Source of the DNA: Haliclona indistincta
Lineage: Eukaryota; Porifera; Demospongiae; Haplosclerida; Chalinidae
Length of the DNA stretch: 64,000 nt
Direction: 5' to 3'
Assembly (NCBI GenBank): GCA_964017065.1
Contig: OZ024788.1
Span: 6,198,087 to 6,262,086, forward strand
In this document: positions 47,931 through 58,828 of the stretch, in pieces
Numbering within the stretch: the first letter of the stretch is position 1
How the letters are laid out: every line of letters starts with the position of its first letter
The notes under the pieces: model-generated
Databases searched by the model: none
The model's input: the letters and a program-made list of their open reading frames with translations, nothing else
What the model was told of the DNA's origin: nothing
Made by a program: the position numbers and the translations under genes

Positions 47931-48778
47931 TAGACCAGTTGCATGTAAGCGAAAGTATTTTAATTGCTTTGATAATTAAACGTGACGTCACGTCTGGATC
48001 CAGAGAAATAGTATTACCGTGAATGGAGAATCGCCAATTGTCTGCTTTAAATTTGCCGCTATTCTCCAACTACAGCGCACATTGAACGAACATGAACAGA
48101 TCGCTAACGTTCAATCGTTCACGTAGTGGATAGCGATTGTGTGGCGGCAATAAAGTTAGTACACGAACGACAGTGGACGCTTGATGATCATAGATGACCA
48201 TGGATCATCTATGGAGAGACGATGGCTAAGGCTAATAGCTCGCTAGAAGTAGTACTAACACCAGATGACATCCCAGGAGCTGAGCCATACGAACAGCACT
48301 CTGTTGCTGCTCTGCGCTGGTGGCTTCTTTGCAGATATTACTGCCCCTACATCTCCATCTGGAAAGTGTTGCAAAAAACTCGTGTACTGGCTTTCACATC
48401 ATCCTCTTGCAGAGAAAACTCTTTCAACCACGACGCTCGTCTGTCTTTCTGCCTTGGAACGCGATGGAAGCTTTCTTCTGGGTTGGTAGTCCTACTAGTA
48501 CCACACACTGTGCATCTTTGGCCTGGCATTTTGTTCGTACCGCTTTACCAATCGTGCAAACAAACACTATTCAGCGCTTGCAAACACGTTCTAGACTTCT
48601 AGTATTACACTGTATTCGTATAATAGAGTAAACGGTCTAGCTTTAGCAGAGCGGGAGTTTTAAAGTTGGACCTCCATTGCCAGCAATACATTTTGGACAG
48701 TTATCTGGGGATCCAGTCGTGACGTCACGTCAATTATTCGCTAATTAAATTCTTTAGTGCTTACATGCAACTGGTCTA
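47931..48778. mobile_element. TIR element with 'tagaccagttgcatgtaagc' ends
   Basis: The left end is mirrored by 'gcttacatgcaactggtcta' at 48759-48778, and 'gacgtcacgt' occurs near both ends. The ends abut the foldback element on the left and the split 16178-type copy on the right, so it entered that same site. It holds the coding remnant at 48222-48630. Confidence 0.88.
48222..48630 (+). pseudogene. Transposon-encoded protein remnant with PDDIPGA motif
   Basis: The frame from ATG 48222 reads MAKANSSLEVVLTPDDIPGA, then VAALRWWLLCR. After frame changes, other frames carry KLVYWLSHHPLAEKTL (48265 frame) and WHFVRTALPI (48320 frame). From memory, 'PDDIPGA..L' followed by a Trp/Leu-rich 'L.WWL.CRG' segment opens many metazoan transposon-borne proteins of the SWIM/YqaJ type. 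That link is inference. The reading frame is broken, so it is not functional as read. Confidence 0.5.
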
Positions 48779-49285
48779 TTGTAGCTCGTTGTAATGCTGA
48801 TGGATAAAGGTGTTTGCAGTACTGACTTGCAATCCCGCCCTATTCGTCTATCAGTCACTAGGACTGGTGCCGGATAATAGATTGCTTTTGCCGAACATCA
48901 ATGTTTTCGGCTACCCACTTTCTTCGTCTCCACAGTAGACAAAGAAGCAGTTACGAGCTGCTTATTTGCAATGCAGGCAGAGGAAGTGTGTGTCTATACG
49001 TCGGTCAAGTTTGATCTGTGTAGCGTATTTGCAAGTGTACGAGCAAGTGGCCGATAAGTCCCCTATTGTTTTGCTTTTGTATATTTTTTCCACTTGAATT
49101 ATTTTCCCACCTCTCCAAAAATATAAAATAAAAAATAAAGTAGGCGGGTACCTCGTCATGACACGCAATTTCACGCAAACAATTGACCCCCAGTAGGCGG
49201 GTACCTCGTCATGACACGCAAATACGCATCACTTTCTCATTGCTAGCGGCGCAAACATTCCTTTTCGCGGAAAGCACCTATATTT

Positions 49286-49846
49286 TGGTGGGCAAGCTGT
49301 CAGTTCTACCGGACTTTGCAGAGACCTTGCACCACGAAGCACTCGCGGAATTAGCTTCTGACCACTCAAATTCACTGCTACTCAACTGTATTAAGTATTC
49401 ACACATTGAAGACTACTTTTGCTTTTCGCTTCGTGGTGCAAGAGTCCGCGGGTACAATACAGACCTAGTAACCGTGGTTACGAGTTGATGCTGTGTGCAT
49501 GATTGCACCAATTGTGTCAAAAACGGCTCTGTCGGAACAAAAGCAAGATGCTCTGTTTCGGTTGTGGCTCCAGAGATGCTATATAATCGCTCAAAGTCGA
49601 TTTCCAATACATTTTTCACTCTTCTGCCCACCAAGGGAGGCGTGGCTGGTGACATAGCCCAGCGCGACGCGCGCGCAATTATTACTTTTGAAACTATGTA
49701 TACGGTATCAACCAATCAAAATGGCACGTGAATGACGCGAGCGCCGTGATCACTAGTCTACAGCACGGCGAATAAAAGCAAGAGTAAAAAGGCAGTCTTT
49801 TTAAATTGTGTTTTGCGGACAATATTACACCTTTGGATTGGTGAAG
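49286..49846 (+). promoter_or_regulatory. Upstream region of the AIG1-like GTPase gene
   Basis: A TATA-like 'cgaataaaagc' at about 49768 lies about 80 bp before the ATG, with CpG-bearing 'gcacgtgaatgacgcgagcg' shortly upstream. The short frames at 49183-49488 and 49413-49731 have no recognisable features. Promoter role is inferred. Confidence 0.35.
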
Positions 49847-51517
49847 ATGGCTGCATTCTTTCGTTCGCTGACTGGTCACGGTCAAAAAAAGCAAACTCCA
49901 GTTCGCGACAGCTCCGGCTCCGGGGGAGGTTTGTCGCAAGCCGCACCTCGTGGACAATCGACGCGCATAGCGAAAGTTGTGAAGAGTCTTAGTGGGAATC
50001 CAGTTAGTGAGGCGAGTTGCGGAAAACCCGCTGTTTATCAAATACCACTGACAGAAGTAATGAGGAACGAAACCGTGAGGATCGCAAAATACGATGCCAA
50101 GTTTGAAGCTGACGAAGCTACTGGCGGGCTAATGAGTGATGCAGCCCGGAGCATGAAAGTTATTGCGGTCAAAGCAGCGACAAAAATGGGTATTTACAGT
50201 CCAGCAGAGGCACCGTGCACGCCAAAGGTCTTGATGGTGGTTGGTGCGACAGGTGCTGGTAAGACTACTTTGATTAACGGTCTTGTTAACTATGTCCTGG
50301 GTATATCTTGGGAAGATGATTTTCGCTTCAAGCTTATCTCTGAAGTCAAAACAAGATCCGACGCGTACAGCCAAACAAGCTGGATTACTGCCTACAACAT
50401 CCCAATCGGAGATGGATCACGTTTTCCCCATCCTCTTACAATCATTGACACACCTGGATTTGGAGACACAGATGGAGTGGAAAGAGACAAAAAAATAGCT
50501 GGTCAGATTAAGGAATTCTTTTCCTTACCACCACCAAATGGCATCGATCACATTGACGGGATTGGTTTTGTCGCTCAGGCTTCCCAAGCACGCCTCACTC
50601 AAGCACAAAATTACATCTTTCAGTCCATCCTGGCAATATTTGGAAAGGACATCGGTGGAAACATATTCATGATGACTACCTTTGCTGATGGAGGAAGGGC
50701 ATGCGTTCTTGACAGCATTCGTGAAGCAAAAATCCCATTTGTAGAAAGCTTCAAGTTCAACAACTCCGCCCTCTATGAAAAGAGTGATGACAGTGCATTC
50801 GACAAACTCTTCTGGGAAATGGGAATCAAAAGCTTTCAAAGTGCTCTCAGCTGTTTCCAGACAGTGACACCCAAAAGCCTGCAACTTACAAAGGAAGTTC
50901 TTCGTGAAAGAGAGAGCCTTGAGCTTGTCATACAAAATGTTCAGAAGAAAGTGCAAATTGCCATGGACAAAATTGGAGAGTTACAGCAAGAGCAGCATAT
51001 AATGAAGCAGCACGAACAAGACATTGACGCCAACAAAAATTTCACATACGAAGTGGATACGTATAAAGTAGAAAAGAACGTTGTTGAACCTGGCTCTTAT
51101 GTCACCAATTGTGCCAATTGCAATTTCACCTGCCATTATCCATGTCGCATTGCTTCTGACAGCGGTAAAATTGGTTGTGCTGCAATTAATAATGATGGTC
51201 AATGCAGGAATTGCCCCCGAAAGTGTCACTGGAGCTCACATTTTAACAACGGGTACTTTCTCGTAACACATAAAGTGAGAGAGACGAGAACATACGACAA
51301 CCTGAAGGAACGCTACGATCAAGCCAAGAGTGGAAAGTCAGCAAAAGAGAATATTATTAAAAAAATAGAGGAAGAGCTTCGCGAACTGCACGCTGCAGTT
51401 CTGGTGATGGTCCAAGAGGCTAAACAAAGTTTAAACCGACTCAAAGAAATTGCCCTTAAGCCAGATCCTCTGACTGAAATTCAGTACATTGACATTTTGA
51501 TCGAGTCAGAAAAGTAA
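49847..51517 (+). CDS. AIG1/GIMAP-like GTPase with Cys-rich region, single exon
   Basis: 556 residues from ATG 49847. An in-frame ATG lies 13 codons earlier, but the later one has the better context (gaagATGG). The P-loop is GATGAGKTT (about residue 132), followed by IDTPGFGDTDG (G3, about 199) and MMTTFAD in the G4 position (about 278). A helical segment (about 330-400, ERESLELVIQNVQKKVQIAM) precedes a Cys/His cluster (about 420-470) with CANCNFTCHYPC and CRNCPRKCHW, then a second coiled coil. This combination is known in uncharacterised GIMAP-like GTPases of fish and invertebrates. AIG1 GTPases act at membranes in immune-cell survival and defence; that role here is inference. Lack of introns among intron-rich neighbours suggests retroposition or lineage-specific expansion. 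The 3' end is probably frameshifted (see 51518-51663). Confidence 0.9.
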   Translation: MAAFFRSLTGHGQKKQTPVRDSSGSGGGLSQAAPRGQSTRIAKVVKSLSGNPVSEASCGKPAVYQIPLTEVMRNETVRIAKYDAKFEADEATGGLMSDAARSMKVIAVKAATKMGIYSPAEAPCTPKVLMVVGATGAGKTTLINGLVNYVLGISWEDDFRFKLISEVKTRSDAYSQTSWITAYNIPIGDGSRFPHPLTIIDTPGFGDTDGVERDKKIAGQIKEFFSLPPPNGIDHIDGIGFVAQASQARLTQAQNYIFQSILAIFGKDIGGNIFMMTTFADGGRACVLDSIREAKIPFVESFKFNNSALYEKSDDSAFDKLFWEMGIKSFQSALSCFQTVTPKSLQLTKEVLRERESLELVIQNVQKKVQIAMDKIGELQQEQHIMKQHEQDIDANKNFTYEVDTYKVEKNVVEPGSYVTNCANCNFTCHYPCRIASDSGKIGCAAINNDGQCRNCPRKCHWSSHFNNGYFLVTHKVRETRTYDNLKERYDQAKSGKSAKENIIKKIEEELRELHAAVLVMVQEAKQSLNRLKEIALKPDPLTEIQYIDILIESEK

Positions 51518-51663
51518 AGGGGGGGCCAGGTAGTTTGAACCGCATCAAGTGCCTGGAGAAGATTCGAGACCAAGCTCAGATGATGACGTCTATACAGAAG
51601 GAACAGCAACTACAAGATTACAAAGGAGCACAATGGTGGGATAAGTTGATGTGGAAAGTGTAA
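51518..51663 (+). pseudogene. Out-of-frame C-terminal extension of the GTPase gene
   Basis: Just past the TAA, a shifted frame reads GGPGSLNRIKCLEKIRDQAQ, then SIQKEQQLQDYKGAQWWDKL, and stops at 51661. The boundary is a run of seven G ('aagtaaaggggggg'). The shifted frame continues the basic/coiled-coil character of the GTPase and ends naturally. Either a one-base indel (or a homopolymer assembly error) truncated the protein by about 46 residues, or the short form is real. An AATAAA at about 51872 could serve the transcript. Confidence 0.65.
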
Positions 51664-52612
51664 TCAATAAGACTAATTTGTCGACTTAATACTGAGTGTG
51701 CATGTGTGTTATATAACTTCTCATTAGACATTAACATGTTTATACTATCCTTTGACCTATAGTCACATGTTGATTGATTTTTTGTCACAAACATACTGCA
51801 TGGATATTTTGTGGTTGATTTCTAATTAAATTAATAATAACAATTAATCTGTGTTATAAACATGAGAAGTTAATAAACAGTAGCACTAAGATGTAGAAAT
51901 AAAAATACATAATGAAAAAATAAAGAAAATAAGATAAAGCTATAATAGTTAAATAAAACTAACTAATAATAATAAATAAATTAATCAAACTACACAAAAG
52001 AAATAGATCCCACCACTGACGCCACATTGCCTCTCTGAACTGCCACAGCTAGGCAGCGTAACAAATAGATGTATTAAAAAGTTTTGGTATAATTATGTCT
52101 CAACTAGCTTCACATGATGGCAAAATAATTATGTGTGCCATGTAATCAGAATCCTTTGATGAGAGTTTACGGTACTTGCGCGAGGGTTACGGTACTTGCA
52201 TGGTTTGTCCATAAATCTATGGTTTGTCATTCGTTCATTCTTTCTGTCCATCGAGCTGCAGAGACAATCGCGCGCTCACTTCTGAAACTCTGTAAAATTA
52301 TGAACAGGCTTAGCACGACAATGGGTTGCAATGTGACTCATAGATTTTGCTACATTGTGTAAAGTACTTTCGTTCTCGAGTTATGTATGGCTGGCTCACC
52401 TTGCCGCAGCCATCTTGGACCTCTCTGAAAACACAAACGCCTATAGGTGACTACCTAGATGCTTGTAGACTCCATCTGAACTGTAGGACTGGTCTGAAGT
52501 TGCATAGACATCTCAAGAAAAGCCTATCTAAGCCTACACAGGAGTCCACATCAACCTCAGGCCGCGCCTACTAAGAGTAGGAGTGTGAATCGCCCACGCT
52601 TTAAGCCAGCGA
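51664..52612. other. 3' flank, AT-rich, no gene seen
   Basis: Strongly AT-rich (51780-52000) with several AATAAA words. The 75-codon frames at 52135-52574 lack features. Confidence 0.4.
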
Positions 52613-53465
52613 AGCATACAAAGAAGGCTGTATTACTCAAGTGATTGAAGATGTGTGCAAGAGCTGACTGAAGTATATAGTTTTGTTACAGACATAAATC
52701 AGGTATGTATGCAGACACGTAATTGTACTCGCTGTGTTCCAGTACAACAACAATATGCTTTGCACAGTTGCTTTTGGAGCATGTTTCTGTTACTTGCTTC
52801 TTGAACTTAATGCTTAATGTCCGGGAACATAAGAGCATTTACATGTATGAGTATTGACAAGTGCATGGTTGTTGACAGTACTAATGTCTGTACAGTTATG
52901 AAATAAACATTATTAGTGAAAATTGTTTGTATTATAACAAAACGCTATGGTCGGGTGCTTGAGCACAAAAATTGCAGTTCAAGATAAGCCTAGGAGTAGT
53001 TGTTGTCTACATACTTAAGTTAGATGAACTCACTTTCTAAGCTGCCAAAACCCTGAGCACTGCAGCTGTAGAATGTGCTTGCTCAAGCTCATTTAAATGT
53101 GCTTATTCGACTTCGTCATGGCTACATCCAGATATTGTTACCAGTAGTGGAGTTATTATAGAAAATCATGGATGGAAGACTAGCTCTCTTGTACGGGCAT
53201 CTATTGTAAGATTATGGAGAGCTAGCTATTTTCATGGTACCTTACATGTATTTTGAGTGGTAAAAGATTTTTACAACATGCACATTTCAAAATGTCATTA
53301 TTATGTAGTTTATCATCTGATGAGCCAATTGCATAAACCTTAGGTGCCATGTAAGACAGCTGTTAAAACTTCACATCTTGTCACATGAAATACTTAGTGC
53401 TCAAGTCTAGCAATGGCCAGTGTGTATCAATATTGACCAACGTCAGCAAACACACTGCAAGCCCC

Positions 53466-54060
53466 TTAACTCTTTAGTGCCTGAATTATTTTGACGAAAA
53501 TTCGACTTGCTCTAAATTGACAGTTTGTCTTGTGATTTTCTACAACATGCAGTACGCTAGCTGTTCCAAACTAGCACTGTTTTTTTCCTGGCATGTCAAA
53601 GTTTACGACCATGTACTAAACTCTGAGTTGGCCACTCCCACTTCAGAACTGAAGCCACTTGAGTGCTGCAACCTCGTCATTTTTCAGCCAATTTTGGTCT
53701 TCGTTTAGCCTGGTGACTGATACAAAAACCTGGTGGTGTCCAGGTGAGCAAACAGCACAGTTTAGACCATATCCTATGTCCAAGTATGCATTTCTGGGCA
53801 TCCTGAAGCCTTTAAAATGCCAAAAGTGGCGAGAGGCTCCGCCCCTTCGAACCCCAGGTTAACGGGGTACACCCCTTTCAACTTCCCCATGCTGTACATT
53901 TTAGTGGGGAGGGCGTGCCGAAAAACAGTGGGTTCTTCCAGGTAAAGTCATCTTAAACTTGATTTGACCTTCTAGAGCACTTTTTTGCACTATTTATGAC
54001 GTCTAGAGTAGGTGGAGTCAATTATGGCGCCTAAAGGCACAATAGGCCTTAAAGGGTTAA
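53466..54060. mobile_element. TTAA-flanked MITE (piggyBac-like target)
   Basis: Absent from block A, where a single TTAA sits at the corresponding place (about 21340). Here TTAA occurs at both ends, with 'ttaactctttagtgcc' on the left and the roughly complementary 'ggccttaaagggttaa' on the right. About 590 bp. The frames inside (53517, 53659) are not recognisable. TTAA duplication is typical of the piggyBac superfamily; assignment by that alone is inference. Confidence 0.75.
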
Positions 54061-56782
54061 TCATCAGAACCAAGAGTTCATGTCAGAACACATCACATAC
54101 TGCATTAACCTTGCACAATTGATCGCTGCTGCTGAGGGTTCTCGTTCACTTGATACAGAGACGTAGTTATTATCCCTGAAATTGAATATTCTTGTGATAG
54201 GAATGTGTTTGAAAACACTGACTTTTGTTTTTGTGCGCAACTTGAAATAGTCAGCTAAGTGAGCATGAACAAAAGTACAAAGCAATGTGAGTTTTGTGAA
54301 TTTTGACCAAAACTTTGTGGCATAATATTACAGTAGGTTTGATGAGCTGGAACTGGTACTGGGAAACTAGAAAGTTCTAGCATAAATGGCTTCCAGGATG
54401 TCCTTTCCTCAATGCATAATTGATCTTTTTGTTTGGATCAGTACCATGTATAAGCTGCATATAGGTACAACAGCTATAGACAGAAAATATTTTTAGAACC
54501 AGCTATCAAGAGCATATTGTGTGCTATATAACAGATGAGAAAGCCATCTTCATTTGCTTTTTATCTGCTTCATGATAGACCTTTAGCTAGCCTAGTTATA
54601 TCCAGGGAATCCGGTGCGTGTATTCAGTAATCAGTGATCCTGCATAAGCACTTTAATGCCTGCCTGATATCTTACACGTGTCTTTGTTTTTTTGCGTTCT
54701 TGCTAATAAAAATGTTTTATGATCCTACCTCATAGCTTCACATGACTATTTCATAGAAATTTGTTATACATGTACTCCTGTTTCGCTCACTATGTTCCTA
54801 ATAATGTTTACACATGCACCGAATAGCGTTAGCTGCCTGTACCATGCTGTAAAATTGTTTGATGAAATATTCTTGGTTACACTTTAATTGAACAATGAAT
54901 AGTTAATATTTAGAACCCAATGGCTTTAAATGCGGCTAACTAATCGAAGGCTCATTTACTCATTGAAATGCTCACCTTGCATCTATAGCTGGTCACCTTG
55001 CATCATGCATAGGAATGCATGCAACTGTTAAGGTTATTGAAACTTGCACCTGACTTGCATAATGCTTTTGATTTAGCACGCAGACAGTATTCTTCACCAG
55101 TCTAGTGAGATTTTGAACTAAGGACAATGTCCTTATAAAAATGAGCAACACCTAACAATTCCAGATCCGCATTTTAGTTCTACCTCAACCAGCACAATGG
55201 AATTCATAGTCATCTTAATTACATTGTAGATTATAGTAGTACGGTGAAACTAAAGTCACTGCATTCAATCCTAGATTTAGTGTTTGTGTTTAACAGTCCT
55301 ATAAAAGCAGGGCACCTCTTCAATCAAGAAAGGGCAGGAGTTAGTGGTTTCTGATATCTAAACCTGCAGTTTATGCAAGAAGTGTTAAATCAATGTGAAG
55401 CCAAATTACACAAAATGTACAAAACACCTAGTTTATCTTGCTGCAATCTTGCCTTCTAGGCTTCATCAAGTACAGGTAAGTGAAAGATTAGAATCTTTGT
55501 GGCTTTAGGACTGATACAGTATTACTGATACAGTGTTTTTATGGTGCAAATTTTGCTGTTACTTGTATCTTATGTGTAAATTTTTGAGCACGCAGTGATT
55601 TTAGCGGAGGAAGCTAGTGGGTTTTCTGCTGGAGTTGTTTCTGTTGTTGTTTTTGCAGTTACTCCCTTGCTTATAGGTACACATCTTCTGATATGTACAT
55701 ATTTTTTTTGCTGTATACTAAAAAGTGCTTTTATAAGGCACATCTCGTGTAGAAGCGTGTATTTTGCACATGTGCCTAATAGTTTGCCACTACGGTATAT
55801 GTATGTCAATCCATGTCATTGTTCACGGTAGTTTCACAAGTTTAAATCTCTCAAAATTGCAAGTTAATGAGGAGCTATAGTGTGCCAATGGAAGTTGGCA
55901 TGACAGTTTGTTGTTTGTATAATAATTACATTATAGTGCCAACTTGCTAAGTTCCCTTGGCTATCTCATGTAGTAATGTTTCCTGTCTTGTTTTATCATT
56001 AAGCTACAACAAGAATACACACTATTCAACTGCATCAGGGGCGCTGCACCTGGAAGTGATCAGGTTGAGATTTGGTGCTCCTGTACATACAGTACCTATA
56101 GAAAAATGCACCATTGGCGCGGGTTATGCCTCGGTGGATGTTCAAATTTGAGCATGTACAGCAAGTCATAATAATAATCATTATGATATTATTATCATTA
56201 AAAATCACACAGTAAACTGCAGCTATTATACCTTTCTGTACAGCAATCACAAGGAGTACAATAGTTATGCAATCAGAAGCCAATCAGTCCTGACCACTAA
56301 TTCAACTGGGCGTGTCTACAATTGCATACTGAACACGAGCGAGATAGCTTCCATAGCTTGCTTACACAATTTCTCTCGACCTGCGCTGCTATCCTGTCTA
56401 ACCTATCAGCTTCTAGGTAGTCAACTGTGGATAGCTTTGCCTTTGAAGAACTCCAGATCGCCAGCAACAGCCGGCATGATCAATCGCGAGTGAGCAAATT
56501 GCGCCATAACTCACGAACTAAGCTTTGTATAAAGTTTTCAATTTATCGAAAGCGAGATAATACCCGTGTTCTACTTGCATTGCTAGTTTTAGAGCTTAAG
56601 TTTCAGCGCGCGCTACAAAACTGAACCAGGTGATGCTGTATAACTCACGAACAGAGCCTTGTAACCAAAATCCTTACAATTCATTTTCAAGCAAATATCG
56701 ACTTTAGCTTGTGTTGCACGTTTCAGCGCTTAGTTTTCAGCGAGCGACGAGAAATCCTGCCGACAGACAGACAGATACATAC

Positions 56783-57173
56783 AAAGAAATTAAAAAGATT
56801 TCTATCGAAATCAAAAGGATGTAGTGATGAAGAAATCTACCACTGGTTCACAATGTAAACCAACAAGGTACAAGCATGGAATGGTAACACGATTGACTTG
56901 CTAACAGACCATAGATCCCTACATCAGTGGCTGCTGTGGCCAGACTATAGCTAGTTAAGCTATTTACTGTTGACTGACACTTTGAATAGAATTCAGCTTG
57001 TGACAAAATATTGATCTTATGTACAGCCACAGATGTAGGGATCTATGGTCTGTTAGCAAGTCAATCGTGTTATCATTCCATGCTTGTACCTTGTTGGTTT
57101 ACATTGTGAACCAGTGGTAGATTTCTTCATCACTACATCCTTTTGATTTCGATAGAAATCTTTTTAATTTCTT
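56783..57173. mobile_element. Foldback element, copy 1
   Basis: 'aaagaaattaaaaagatttc' on the left is mirrored by 'gaaatctttttaatttctt' on the right. Arms about 150 bp containing 'catagatccctacatcag'. The loop is about 60 bp. The second copy is at 59662-59976. Confidence 0.9.
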
Positions 57174-58025
57174 GTTTGTGTCCTTTTTTCTTTTAGTGAA
57201 GTGCAGTTCAATATGATGCATGTACGGAGAAGTCTTTGTTTCCACCATTAGTTTAGTATTCCTGTTGTTGATGGCTTTTCTTAAACTTGTAGCTAAAATT
57301 ATATATCAGGTCTGCCTAGTCGCCTACGCATGCATGCAGTGCATACAAGCCCCGCCCACACTTGTTTGTAGATCTACACGGCGGTTATAACTATCTGGCA
57401 AGTGCAGAATGGCGATCCTACACGAGCTTACCGTTCTTCGAAGACTCCAGACAAATGCCGGGTGTGTGTTCTCCGTGATAGTGATCCAATCATCCACACG
57501 GCGCAGCGATACTTTAGCTGCTTGGTCACGTGCACTACCCATTGCTAATTGGTCACGTGCGTATTGCGCAATCACAATAATGGCGTCTAACACTAAGCTG
57601 ACAATGGATCACGATCGAGAAATCGCGGAACTTAGATCGCCGTTACGCTAAAAACAAAGCTCAAAAGGCACATGCCAGGAGAATTTCACGACTGTTCGTG
57701 GATGTTTTGGTCTCGGCACTGCTCGCGTAAAGGCACTAGGCGAGTGGAAGAAAGAAAGAAGAAAGAAGAAGAAGAAAGAAAGAAGAAAACGAAGATGACG
57801 AAACTCGATTTTCACCGTTTCCAGGTTCGTCACTTTAGTAACAATTTCTAGCAATCTCCTTGCTACTGTAAGATGGGGCAACGCCAGAGAGCAGATCTAA
57901 GTGTCTAAAGACATCTAAAATTCAACACCAGGCGAAATATCAGCGCTTGAACGCTAATACATTGTATGTAGCCGCCATCTTGTTTTCTCGTTCATCCCCA
58001 CATAGGGAGACACTACCGTGTCTCC
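57174..58025. mobile_element. Element ending in 'agggagacac' hairpin, copy 1
   Basis: Shares, in inverted orientation, nearly all of its length with 58829-59661, and in part, same orientation, with 60020-60520. Landmarks: 'ttggtcacgtgc', 'cgagaaatcgcgg', 'gaatttcacgactgttcgtg', 'agatggggcaac'. It ends in 'agggagacactaccgtgtct' followed by 'ccct'. An ATG-initiated frame (MAILHELTVLRRLQTNAGCV, 57409) is open for 80 codons in this copy but disrupted in the others. Contains a GAA-rich run (57745-57795). Confidence 0.8.
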
Positions 58026-58154
58026 CTAATACATACATACTTACATACACAAACAGACTACCGTATGCCCCGTGGCTCCACCCACCGAGGCATAAATAGG
58101 CACCTCATATTGAGCTGATCTCTTTTTCGTCCAAAATGGAAACCTAAACATCAA

Positions 58155-58736
58155 AATTTAAGGGTGGAAATCCCAAACATCGGGATTACGAATATTTTGG
58201 TTTCTACTGTTAGTTGAAGGCTTGGTCAGTCACACTGATCACCCAAGAAAGTCGCCATTCGTCTTGTGGGCGTAGCAAGCCCCACCCAATGACGAAAAGT
58301 TGCGTTTCTTTCCTGAGCATGCCACACCCACACAAAATGTCAGACATAAACTTTGGTACACAAGGAAAAAACGTATGTATGGGATTTTGCAAAAAGGTCT
58401 CTGTCTGTAAGTTACAGAGGGGTGAATATTTAATGAGAACACACGATTTCGGCAAAAATCCCCTACCAGCAAGAGCGATGGAAGAAGATACATCTTCTTT
58501 TGCCAGAGCGCCAAAAAAATGCCACCTGACGCCCTCCCGCCCTCCCCACAACCCACCCACCCCTATGTGGGTCTCTCGTGATTGCCGAGTACGAAATAAT
58601 TTTGTTCCAAATACGGCAAGTGCTATTGGAGTGTGGGTACACCCATTTTCCTTGTAAAACGGGCAAGTAATAGCCAGGACACTGTAGATTATATTGTGCA
58701 AAGGGCAGCAAGAAAGAATAGTTCGGGTTTTCCTGG
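58155..58736. mobile_element. Insert of about 580 bp of unknown type
   Basis: Absent from block A, where 'cctaaacttaattagaaac' (about 23684) is continuous. No clear TIR ('aatcccaaacatcgggat' near the left end is a local palindrome). Long frames exist on both strands (58214-58657 plus; 58210-58701 minus). One strand's frame is presumably a shadow and neither shows a domain. Confidence 0.6.
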
Positions 58737-58828
58737 CTTAATTAGAAACTTTCTTCATAACAAATTATTTTCAATTCTTGCACATGAATACAATACAAAA
58801 TGTAATAGTACGTAGATAGCCAGCCATA

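Larger units (their letters stand above)
45943..49057. mobile_element. Second copy of the 16178-type foldback, split by insertions
   Basis: 45943-46195 and 48779-49057 together reproduce the element at 16178-16706 (shared 'cgtacacttgcaaatacgct', 'actttcttcgt', 'cctattcgtctatcagtcac'). The interruption is at 'caacgagctacaatt'. The extreme right end is missing, ending at 'ggccgataa'. Confidence 0.9.
45625..49285. mobile_element. Outermost inverted-repeat element of a four-layer nest
   Basis: Left region 45625-45735 ('ttttgcgccgctagcaatga') is mirrored at about 49190-49285 ('tcattgctagcggcgcaaa'). The right side also has a direct duplication of 'gtaggcgggtacctcgtcat' (49141 and 49194). Everything between is later insertions or cargo. 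45735-45942 and 49058-49140 have no gene. Confidence 0.7.
56091..58096. mobile_element. 'GCCTCGGTGG' element, copy 3, enlarged by a nested element
   Basis: Block A reads straight from 'gctcctgtacatac' to 'taggcacctcatatt'. Here that join is split. The inserted segment starts near 'gggttatgcctcggtgg' and ends 'ccgcccaccgaggcata', with the family's internal words ('ttctgtacagcaatcacaa', 'caatcagtcctgacc') at 56230-56310. Its middle is expanded by 56783-58025. Confidence 0.85.

Noticed and set aside
49183..49731. Overlapping 78-101 codon frames before the GTPase gene
   Set aside because: No recognisable features, opposite-strand overlap, and partly within the outer TIR of a mobile element.
57409..57651. 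80-codon ORF starting MAILHELTVLRR
   Set aside because: Disrupted in the two other copies of the same element (58829-59661 and 60020-60525), so unlikely to be maintained as a gene.
58210..58701. 163-codon minus-strand and 147-codon plus-strand frames
   Set aside because: They overlap on opposite strands inside an insertion absent from block A, show no domain or coding signature, and probably reflect low stop density.
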